Assembly (NCBI GenBank): GCA_031284225.1
Contig: JAITAH010000106.1
Span: 1 to 12,161 of the forward strand
DNA from: Dysgonamonadaceae bacterium
Lineage (GTDB): Bacteria; Bacteroidota; Bacteroidia; Bacteroidales; Azobacteroidaceae
Length of the DNA: 12,161 bases
Direction: 5' to 3'
In this document: one piece after another, positions 1 through 5,724 of the stretch
How positions within the stretch are numbered: the stretch's first letter is position 1
Layout of the letters: each line of letters opens with the position of its first letter
The notes under the pieces: model-generated
Database searches by the model: none
The model's input: the letters and a program-made list of their open reading frames with translations, nothing else
Told to the model about the DNA's origin: nothing
Position numbers and translations under genes: made by a program

Positions 1-770
1 TCCAACTTCATCTCTTTCAACGATTTGCCTTGTTCTTTGGCTTTTTGTTCCATATAATTGAATCGATGAATAAACTTTTGATTGGTACGTTCCAAGGCAT
101 TGTCCGGATCAATTTTATAGAGTCGTGCGGCATTGATCAAGCTGAAAAACAAATCTCCAAATTCGTTTTCCATTTTATCGTGGTCCATAGCCGCAATTTC
201 TTTTTTCAATTCAATAAATTCTTCCTGTACTTTTTCCCAAACATCTTCTTTTTTGTCCCAATCGAAACCGGCATTGCGGGCTTTATCCTGAATGCGGTGC
301 GCTTTAGCTATCGAAGGCAAGGAGGCGGGCACTCCTTCCAGAACGGTTTTGTTCCCGCCTTTTTCTTTTAGTTTAATCTGTTCCCAATTCTGTTCCACTT
401 GTCCGGCTGTTTTTGCCTCGTCTGTTCCAAAAACATGCGGATGACGAAAAATCAATTTGTCACAGAGTGAATTACAAACATCGGCAATGTCGAACTGCCC
501 CTTTTCTTCCGCTATTTTGGCATAAAAAATAACGTGCAACAAAACGTCGCCGAGTTCCTTTTTTATTTCCGGGATTTCATTTTTAATAATTGCTTCGCAC
601 AACTCGTAAGTCTCTTCTATTGTATTTGTGCGGAGACTTTCGTTAGTCTGCTTCCTGTCCCATGGACATTTCACCCGCAATTCGTCGAATATATCCAGCA
701 AACGCCCAAACGCTTGCATTTTCGACCGGTTACCGCTTTCCGGCAAGTTATCGTTATTATGCATTGTCAT
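1..770 (-). CDS. mazG: MazG nucleoside triphosphate pyrophosphohydrolase (3' end cut by window edge)
   Basis: MazG hydrolyses nucleoside triphosphates to monophosphate and pyrophosphate in the cytoplasm, clearing non-canonical or excess (d)NTPs. Translating the complement from 770 gives about 256 uninterrupted codons running off the left edge. Two tandem MazG domains are visible, each with the paired acidic Mg-binding motifs: EETYE followed by ELGD in the N-terminal half, and EEFIE followed by EFGD in the C-terminal half. The signature segment CPWDRKQTNESLR near the start and HRIQDKARNAGFDW in the linker are typical. About 260 residues is usual, so only the last few residues are missing. The start is uncertain: ATGs at 770, 764 and 719 are in frame; the conserved region begins at the 719 ATG (MQAFGRLLD), but relatives carry a short extra N-terminus, which favours 770 or 764. 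It lies 25 nt after the dsbD stop and is probably co-transcribed with it. No own promoter is seen. Family identification is secure. Confidence 0.95.
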   Translation of the reverse strand, partial: MTMHNNDNLPESGNRSKMQAFGRLLDIFDELRVKCPWDRKQTNESLRTNTIEETYELCEAIIKNEIPEIKKELGDVLLHVIFYAKIAEEKGQFDIADVCNSLCDKLIFRHPHVFGTDEAKTAGQVEQNWEQIKLKEKGGNKTVLEGVPASLPSIAKAHRIQDKARNAGFDWDKKEDVWEKVQEEFIELKKEIAAMDHDKMENEFGDLFFSLINAARLYKIDPDNALERTNQKFIHRFNYMEQKAKEQGKSLKEMKL

Positions 771-795
771 TCGTTTTATTTTTACCCGGCGCCGA

Positions 796-2820
796 TTACC
801 GGTTGCTGAAATTTTTACTCCCTTCCTGCAAGAACCGGATGTATTCGTCCACATCTTTATTGTAAGCGCGCCATGGGCCGATCGGCTGCCCATGATTGTT
901 TAACAATACATAATACGGTTGAGCGTTAGCGCCGAATTTATGCCGTTGCAGGTAGCTCCATTTGTCGCCGATGGTTCTTAATTTAGTCGTTTTACCGTAT
1001 TCTTCTATTTCAACAGTTTCCGGTAATTTAGCCTTATCATCTACATAAAGGGAAATCAAAACATAATCATTATCTATAATCCCTTTTACTCTCGGATCCG
1101 ACCAGACAGAAGCCTCCATTTCGCGGCAATTGACGCAACCAAAGCCTGTAAAATCAACCATAACAGGTTTTCCATGTTTCGCAGCATATTCCATTCCTTC
1201 GTCGTAATCGTAGAATTTAGGATGTACTTCCCCATCATATAAATTGAAGTCCTGCGTGTAAAGCGGCGGAGAAAAGGCGCTGATCACTTTCAATGGCGCT
1301 CCCCATAAACCGGGAATCATATATATGGTGAATGAAAAAGAAATGATAGCCAAAAATAAACGTGCGACAGATAAATGTTTCAAATCACTATCGTGAGCGA
1401 ATTTTATTTTTCCTAATAAGTAGAATCCCAATAAAGCAAAGATTATGATCCAAAGAACAAGAAATACCTCACGATCCAAAATTCGCCAGCCGTAAGCTAA
1501 ATCGGCTACGGATAAAAACTTCAAAGCTAACGCTAACTCAAGGAAACCCAAAACTACTTTTACCGAATTGAGCCATCCGCCCGATTTGGGAAGATTTTGC
1601 AACAGCGAAGGAAATATGGCAAAAAAAGCAAACGGGATAGCCAAAGCCAATCCAAATCCGAGCATGCCGATGGCCGGTCCTGTAATACTTCCCATGCTGG
1701 CTGCCTGTACAAGTAATCCTCCGATGATAGGGCCTGTACATGAAAAGGATACCAGTACTAATGTAAATGCCATGAAAAAAATACTGATAAATCCGGTTGT
1801 AGTTTCCGCTTTATTATCTATTTTATTTGTCCATGAGGAGGGCAACGTTAATTCAAATGCTCCGAAGAAAGAAACAGCAAATAAGATCAACAGAGCAAAG
1901 AAAATCAGATTGAATACAGCATTAGTGGACAATTCGTTCAAGGCGCTGGCGCCGAAAAGAATAGTAATCAACAAACCTAAAGCCAAATAAATAATGATGA
2001 TGGATAAACCATAAATAACTGCATCCGTAACCGCTTGTTTGCGATTCGATTTAGAGCGTTTCAAAAAGAAACTGACGGTCATCGGAATAATAGGCCAAAC
2101 ACAGGGAGTAAGTAATGCCAAAAATCCGCCGCCAAAACAAAGGAGGAAAATAGCCACCCAAGACTTATCTTTCGCCATTTTGCCCGTTCCATAGTTTTGC
2201 AATTCCTCTACAACAGGTTTCCACCAATCCAAAGTGCCTGCTGACATTACCGGCTCGTTCCGCGATGATGTGCTGTCTGTTGACAATTCATCGACTGATT
2301 GTTGGGAATTAGATGTTGAGTCGGAAACAGCAGCAATATTTGCCTTGTGTTCCGTATTTATCAGGGAAGCCGGCAAATCTTTTTTTGAAAAGGAAAATTC
2401 TTCTTTACATGGAATGCAATACTCGTCATTGCAAGTCATATAATCAATATATCCTTGAATATTAAAATTTTCAGCATCAATAATTTTTAATTTCTGGGTA
2501 AAAGAAGGATTTCCTTTATACCAACTGATATTCATACCAAATAAATCGTCAAACTCTGTGTTTATTTCGGCAAGAGTTGTAACTTTGTCGAGTAATTCTA
2601 CTCCTTTTACCTTTTCAAAAATAAAAGTAGTAGGATTAGGACCTCCGGGGGGTAAATGCATATCATAGAGATGCCAACCCGGATCGATGGTTGTAGTGAA
2701 AATAATTTCACCCGATTTACTGATGGAATGTTTCCATTTAACGGGTTCTTGCACTTGTGCAAGAAGATAAAAAGGAGCAATTACAAGAAAAAGAAAAATA
2801 AAATTAATTTTTTTAAGCAT
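796..2820 (-). CDS. dsbD: DsbD-type thiol:disulfide interchange protein (cytochrome c biogenesis transmembrane family)
   Basis: Carries electrons from cytoplasmic thioredoxin across the inner membrane to periplasmic disulfide proteins. The 674-aa product has the three-domain DsbD layout: a signal peptide (MLKKINFIFLFLVIAPFYLLAQ), an N-terminal periplasmic domain with the cysteine cluster TCNDEYCIPC (C130, C135, C138), a low-complexity Ser/Thr/Asp linker (about 160-195), a multi-span membrane domain (about 215-505) with the redox cysteines in LLTPCVWPIIP (C240) and SFSCTGPIIGG (C361), and a C-terminal thioredoxin-fold domain with GFGCVNCREME (CVNC, 562-565). The open frame extends to a TTG at 2841, but that TTG is part of the -7 promoter box (2839-2846), so transcripts should begin near 2836 and the ATG at 2820 is the likely start; it also gives the better signal peptide. 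mazG follows after 25 nt. It could be annotated as a cytochrome c biogenesis protein or a DsbD homologue; the physiological partner is not visible here. Confidence 0.95.
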   Translation of the reverse strand: MLKKINFIFLFLVIAPFYLLAQVQEPVKWKHSISKSGEIIFTTTIDPGWHLYDMHLPPGGPNPTTFIFEKVKGVELLDKVTTLAEINTEFDDLFGMNISWYKGNPSFTQKLKIIDAENFNIQGYIDYMTCNDEYCIPCKEEFSFSKKDLPASLINTEHKANIAAVSDSTSNSQQSVDELSTDSTSSRNEPVMSAGTLDWWKPVVEELQNYGTGKMAKDKSWVAIFLLCFGGGFLALLTPCVWPIIPMTVSFFLKRSKSNRKQAVTDAVIYGLSIIIIYLALGLLITILFGASALNELSTNAVFNLIFFALLILFAVSFFGAFELTLPSSWTNKIDNKAETTTGFISIFFMAFTLVLVSFSCTGPIIGGLLVQAASMGSITGPAIGMLGFGLALAIPFAFFAIFPSLLQNLPKSGGWLNSVKVVLGFLELALALKFLSVADLAYGWRILDREVFLVLWIIIFALLGFYLLGKIKFAHDSDLKHLSVARLFLAIISFSFTIYMIPGLWGAPLKVISAFSPPLYTQDFNLYDGEVHPKFYDYDEGMEYAAKHGKPVMVDFTGFGCVNCREMEASVWSDPRVKGIIDNDYVLISLYVDDKAKLPETVEIEEYGKTTKLRTIGDKWSYLQRHKFGANAQPYYVLLNNHGQPIGPWRAYNKDVDEYIRFLQEGSKNFSNR

Positions 2821-2838
2821 AATGTTTGTTCTTTTTTG

Positions 2839-2846
2839 CAAAGATA
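2839..2846 (-). promoter_or_regulatory. Bacteroides-type -7 promoter box for dsbD-mazG
   Basis: On the minus strand TATCTTTG (2846 to 2839) matches the Bacteroidetes primary sigma factor -7 consensus TAnnTTTG exactly. A TTTG -33 box at 19-21 nt upstream is not recognisable. Transcription would start near 2836, leaving a leader of about 16 nt before the ATG at 2820. The box overlaps the TTG at 2841 that begins the longest open frame and so argues against that start. Confidence 0.65.
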
Positions 2847-2948
2847 CATGAAATTTTTCTTTTGTCGATTGTCTTTTATCTTCAAATTTAGAGAGGAAAG
2901 ATATAAAGATTACTTATTTAATCATATAATAAAAGCGGTTTAGAATTT

Positions 2949-3359
2949 ATGGAAGCACAGAAAAAAGAAAAAAGTACGAAAGTCCGGAAATGGGGAATAA
3001 TTGCGATTGGAATTATCGTTCTCATTTTGGCTATGTTTATTTACGTCCGGTTCTATTTTGTTTGGGGAGAAGGAGTGAAAGCCGGTCAACTAAATTATGT
3101 GGTATATAAAGGTTATATTTTTAAGACCTATGAAGGAAAACTTATTCAGGCCGGGTTGCGATCGGGGAATGTAAATGGAAGTATTCAATCGAATGAGTTT
3201 ATATTTTCGGTCTCAAACGAAGAAGTTGCGAAAAAACTGATGTTGGCAGGAGGTCAGGATGTAGACTTGCATTACAAAGAATATTTTGCATCGGTACCTT
3301 GGCGCGGACATAGCAAATTCGTAGTAGACAGCATTATTAAAATTAAAACTGAGAAATAA
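2949..3359 (+). CDS. Small membrane-anchored protein of a conserved Bacteroidales family, function unknown
   Basis: 136 aa. A charged N-terminus (MEAQKKEKSTKVRKW) is followed by one hydrophobic helix (about residues 16-36) and a soluble domain of about 95 residues that probably sits in the periplasm. The domain starts with the conserved-looking stretch FVWGEGVKAGQLNYVVYKG, continues with FKTYEGKLIQAG and SIQSNEFIFSVSNEEVA, and ends in HYKEYFASVPWRGHSKFVVDSI. From memory, relatives in Bacteroides genomes are often labelled 6-phosphogluconate dehydrogenase; nothing here supports that: the protein is far too short, membrane anchored, and has no Rossmann GxGxxG motif or substrate site. It is transcribed divergently from dsbD, with 128 nt between the two ATGs, and is followed after 60 nt by trmD in the same direction, so the two may share a transcript. 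No convincing own promoter was found. Confidence 0.85.
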   Translation: MEAQKKEKSTKVRKWGIIAIGIIVLILAMFIYVRFYFVWGEGVKAGQLNYVVYKGYIFKTYEGKLIQAGLRSGNVNGSIQSNEFIFSVSNEEVAKKLMLAGGQDVDLHYKEYFASVPWRGHSKFVVDSIIKIKTEK

Positions 3360-3383
3360 AAACTAAAAACTGCTTGGTCTGTG

Positions 3384-3410
3384 TTATTTCTTATTTCTTA
3401 TTTTTTTCTT
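3384..3410 (+). repeat. Pyrimidine-rich tract with TTATTTC repeats upstream of trmD
   Basis: Two tandem copies of TTATTTC (3384-3397) run into TTATTTTTTTC (3398-3408), ending 10 nt before the trmD GTG. No hairpin precedes it, so it is not an intrinsic terminator, and no TAnnTTTG box lies inside it. It may be an unstructured leader that keeps the ribosome site open, in place of a Shine-Dalgarno sequence. The role is inferred; only the repeat itself is seen. Confidence 0.4.
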
Positions 3411-3419
3411 ACTTAAAAA

Positions 3420-4091
3420 GTGCGGATTGATATTATTACTGTGCTTCCTGAGATTTTGGAAAGCCCTTTGAATTACTCCATATTAAAAAGAGCCAAAGAC
3501 AAAGGCTTAGTTGAAATACAAATCCATAATCTTCGGGATTATTCTTTGGATAAACATCGAAGGGTAGATGATTATCCGTTTGGCGGTCAAGCTGGTATGG
3601 TATTGCAATGTGAGCCGGTTGATCGGGTTATATCCCATTTGAAGGCAAAACGGGAATACGACGAAGTGATTTACACTTCACCCGACGGAGAAACATTTAA
3701 TCAACCTGTGGCAAATCAACTTTCGATGTGTCAAAACCTGATCATCCTTTGCGGACACTATAAAGGGATCGATTATCGCATCCGCGAACATCTTATTACC
3801 CGTGAAATTTCTGTGGGCGACTATGTACTAACCGGAGGCGAGTTAGCTGCCGCTGTGATGTCCGATGCAATCGTTCGACTGATTCCGGGCGCTATCGGCG
3901 ATGAACAATCGGCGCTATCCGATTCTTTTCAAGATAATCTGTTAGCGCCGCCCGTCTATACAAGACCTTCCAATTATAAAGGATGGCAAGTCCCCGATAT
4001 TTTACTTTCCGGTCACGAAGCTAAAATCAAAGAATGGGAATTGCAACAGTCCTTCAATCGAACCAAACGACTACGACCTGATCTGCTGTAA
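3420..4091 (+). CDS. trmD: tRNA (guanine37-N1)-methyltransferase TrmD
   Basis: Methylates N1 of G37 next to the anticodon using S-adenosylmethionine, preventing +1 frameshifting; it acts in the cytoplasm as a dimer. The 223-aa product matches the family from end to end: [11 protein letters not shown] at the start, [11 protein letters not shown] (51-60), the cofactor-binding trefoil-knot loops [17 protein letters not shown] (107-123) and [17 protein letters not shown] (130-146), then [16 protein letters not shown] (168-183), where D172 occupies the place of the E. coli catalytic aspartate D169, and the C-terminal [14 protein letters not shown] helix. The start is GTG: an in-frame TAA at 3414-3416 excludes anything further upstream, and the conserved N-terminus begins exactly here. 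It is the last housekeeping gene before the fimbrial locus. Unlike the classic rpsP-rimM-trmD-rplS order, no ribosomal protein genes flank it, which is common in Bacteroidetes. Confidence 0.97.
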   Translation: MRIDIITVLPEILESPLNYSILKRAKDKGLVEIQIHNLRDYSLDKHRRVDDYPFGGQAGMVLQCEPVDRVISHLKAKREYDEVIYTSPDGETFNQPVANQLSMCQNLIILCGHYKGIDYRIREHLITREISVGDYVLTGGELAAAVMSDAIVRLIPGAIGDEQSALSDSFQDNLLAPPVYTRPSNYKGWQVPDILLSGHEAKIKEWELQQSFNRTKRLRPDLL

Positions 4092-4141
4092 GTTACTCTT
4101 ACTATTTCCCTTCTGTCCGGAAACTTTAACAGTCATCATAA

Positions 4142-4205
4142 TTGTATTATTTTTTTGTTATTTTATTATATTTGTATTATTTTTTTGTTATTTTTTTGTT
4201 ATTTT
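4142..4205 (+). repeat. AT-rich direct repeats upstream of the fimbrial operon
   Basis: A 23-nt sequence recurs with a 30-nt period (4142-4164 and 4172-4194). Its core, TTTTTTTGTTATTTT, occurs three times (starts 4150, 4180, 4191; the last two overlap by four T). Each core has a T7 run ending in TTTG, the form of a Bacteroides -33 box, and the third is at the correct distance from the -7 box at 4218-4225. Tandem repeats of this kind can slip during replication, so copy number and T-run length could vary between cells; that is inference. Only two full copies exist and there are no spacers, so it is not a CRISPR array. Confidence 0.8.
4167..4174 (+). promoter_or_regulatory. Possible second -7 box upstream of the fimbrial operon
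   Basis: TATATTTG here is identical to the -7 box 51 nt downstream and matches TAnnTTTG. Its -33 partner is poor: ATTG at 4141-4144 lies 22 nt upstream. It could be a weaker tandem promoter, or simply a by-product of the AT-rich repeat. Confidence 0.3.
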
Positions 4206-4225
4206 AATTTTATTGCTTATATTTG
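4195..4225 (+). promoter_or_regulatory. Bacteroides-type promoter of the fimbrial operon
   Basis: A TTTG -33 box (4195-4198), a 19-nt spacer and a TATATTTG -7 box (4218-4225) match the Bacteroidetes housekeeping consensus in sequence and spacing. Initiation is expected near 4228. The -33 box is the end of the third T7-G repeat unit. The last three bases of the -7 box are the TTG that opens the longest frame of the next gene, so that codon cannot be its start. Confidence 0.75.
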
Positions 4226-4246
4226 CACAAATTTAATTTATATATA

Positions 4247-5719
4247 TTGATAACAAATACCAAACGTGCCTGTTTATATTATTTATGCGCCTTGCTTATG
4301 CTTTGTATTCAGGAAGTAGATTTGCAAGCCCAAGATATAAGCAGCAAAAGATTTAACCCGCCCAATCTGTCCTTCATAATAGGCAGTAAAAAAATGACTG
4401 TAGCCAGCAACGGCGATATCCTTTCCATTTCCGAGATTGGATATCAGCCCTATTCAAACAAAAACGACGTCATCGTAGTGGATTATAACGACGTTGCAGT
4501 GGAAGCAAACCGCAATGCTTCCGTTTGGAAAGGAAATTATTATCCATCGGTTTTTTATTTTCCCATAGACAAACACCTGCTGTTGCGCGAATACCGCAAT
4601 AACAATATCATGCTGGACGCGCTTGACGAACTGATAAGGACAAAGCAAGTAACCGACAACCTCGAAGCCATTGAAATTATCGGAGCATGTTCGCCCGTAG
4701 GCAGCGAGGAACACAATCTTAGGCTGGCTTTAAGCCGCTGTATGGCGTTACGCTCTTATCTGCGATGGAAACACTTGCAATTTGCCGAAAGTTTCCCCAT
4801 CAAGTTCAATATTATAGGTGTGGACAGGCTGGGCTACAGTATCCTGAAAAACCAACGACGGACGCTACCCGAAAAAGAGATCTGGAATATGCTCCAATAT
4901 GCGGCTATTCGCCTGAAAATGAAAGACGGATCCTATATTATTCCCGGTTCCGACAAGCCCAAGGAGTTTTTCTCCTCGCCTTCTCCGCAAGAAACGAATC
5001 CGGTTGTTAAAAACAGGCAGGACGTTACCCAACCCTGCGATACCGTATTCATAGAACCCGATACTGTAGTGATAAAAACTACCGAAGTTATCCGGGCGGT
5101 CGAAAGAGTACCCGCCGACAAGCCCAACGACACATCGGCGCCGGTATATATTGCGCTTAAAAATAATCTGTTATACGACGTTGCCTTGCTGCCCAACCTC
5201 ACCGCCGAATGGTATATCGGCAAACAGTGGTCGTTGGCGGTAGAAGGTAACTGGAGCTGGTGGACATTTGGGCGCCCCATACAAAACCGGTGGTATCATC
5301 GCATCCAAATCGCCGGAGTCGAGCTGCGCAAATGGATAAACTCGCCTTATCCGTTACAAGGGCATGCTCTGGGCGTCTATTCTATGACGGGCAATTACGA
5401 CCTTCGCCTCTTTGTTACCGACGAGTATTCCAAAGGTTGGCTCAGCTACCAGAGCTGGTCGGCCGGATTGTCGTATGCTTACAGTTTTCCCATAGCCAAC
5501 CGGTTTAACATAGAACTGGGACTGGCTGCCGGATACATAGGCGGACGGTACTATCAGTACGACTACTGTATGACGCACGAACATTGGGCGAAACGAGCTA
5601 CATTCAACAGAAATTATATAGGACCTACACGTGCAAGCCTCTCGCTCGTCTGGCTGCTCGGTGCAGGAAATAATAAAAAAGCAGGAACAAATATTTATCC
5701 TGAAAATAATAAGAATTAG
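4247..5719 (+). CDS. Exported OmpA-like / DUF3575 two-domain protein of a fimbrial locus
   Basis: 490 aa from the TTG at 4247. A signal peptide (MITNTKRACLYYLCALLML to LQAQ) probably ends after A28; there is no lipobox. Residues about 105-200 resemble an OmpA C-terminal domain: EAIEIIGACSPVGSEEHNLR followed by LALSRCMALRSYL parallels the family pattern of a GxxSxxGSxxxN segment and a following helix. A Pro/Thr-rich linker follows (about 242-300). Residues about 302-475 match DUF3575: NNLLYDVALLPNLTAEWYIG, GVELRKWI, GHALGVYSMTGNYDL, YAYSFPIANRFNIELGLAAGY and the ending YIGPTRASLSLVWLLG, with alternating aromatic beta-strands suggesting an outer-membrane barrel. DUF3575 genes commonly accompany fimbrillin genes in Bacteroidales. 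Start choice: the TTG at 4223 lies in the -7 box; TTG 4247 gives a full signal peptide and a leader of about 19 nt, whereas the first ATG (4298) would destroy it. Two adjacent stops (TAG, TAA) end the frame, 5 nt before the next gene. Confidence 0.82.
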   Translation: MITNTKRACLYYLCALLMLCIQEVDLQAQDISSKRFNPPNLSFIIGSKKMTVASNGDILSISEIGYQPYSNKNDVIVVDYNDVAVEANRNASVWKGNYYPSVFYFPIDKHLLLREYRNNNIMLDALDELIRTKQVTDNLEAIEIIGACSPVGSEEHNLRLALSRCMALRSYLRWKHLQFAESFPIKFNIIGVDRLGYSILKNQRRTLPEKEIWNMLQYAAIRLKMKDGSYIIPGSDKPKEFFSSPSPQETNPVVKNRQDVTQPCDTVFIEPDTVVIKTTEVIRAVERVPADKPNDTSAPVYIALKNNLLYDVALLPNLTAEWYIGKQWSLAVEGNWSWWTFGRPIQNRWYHRIQIAGVELRKWINSPYPLQGHALGVYSMTGNYDLRLFVTDEYSKGWLSYQSWSAGLSYAYSFPIANRFNIELGLAAGYIGGRYYQYDYCMTHEHWAKRATFNRNYIGPTRASLSLVWLLGAGNNKKAGTNIYPENNKN

Positions 5720-5724
5720 TAACC

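Noticed and set aside
1568..1990. 140-aa plus-strand open frame opposite dsbD
   Set aside because: Antisense shadow of the DsbD membrane domain; no signal, motif or promoter of its own. The same holds for the plus-strand frames at 30-371, 534-903 and 2234-2443 over mazG and dsbD.
2842..2948. Plus-strand promoter for the 136-aa membrane protein
   Set aside because: No TAnnTTTG match in the 107 nt; the best TTTG-19-nt pairing gives AAATTTAG, too weak to call.
4088..4102. GTAAG/CTTAC hairpin at the trmD stop as an intrinsic terminator
   Set aside because: Only 5 bp, AT-rich, overlaps the stop codon, and the following TATTTCCCTT is a poor U-tract.
4142..4205. Two 23-nt copies at 30-nt period as a CRISPR array
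   Set aside because: Only two full copies, 7-nt interval of the same AT-rich composition, no unique spacers and no cas genes.
4092..4246. Invertible promoter controlling the fimbrial operon
   Set aside because: Bacteroides surface loci often use invertible promoters, but no inverted repeat pair flanks 4142-4225; the repeats here are direct.
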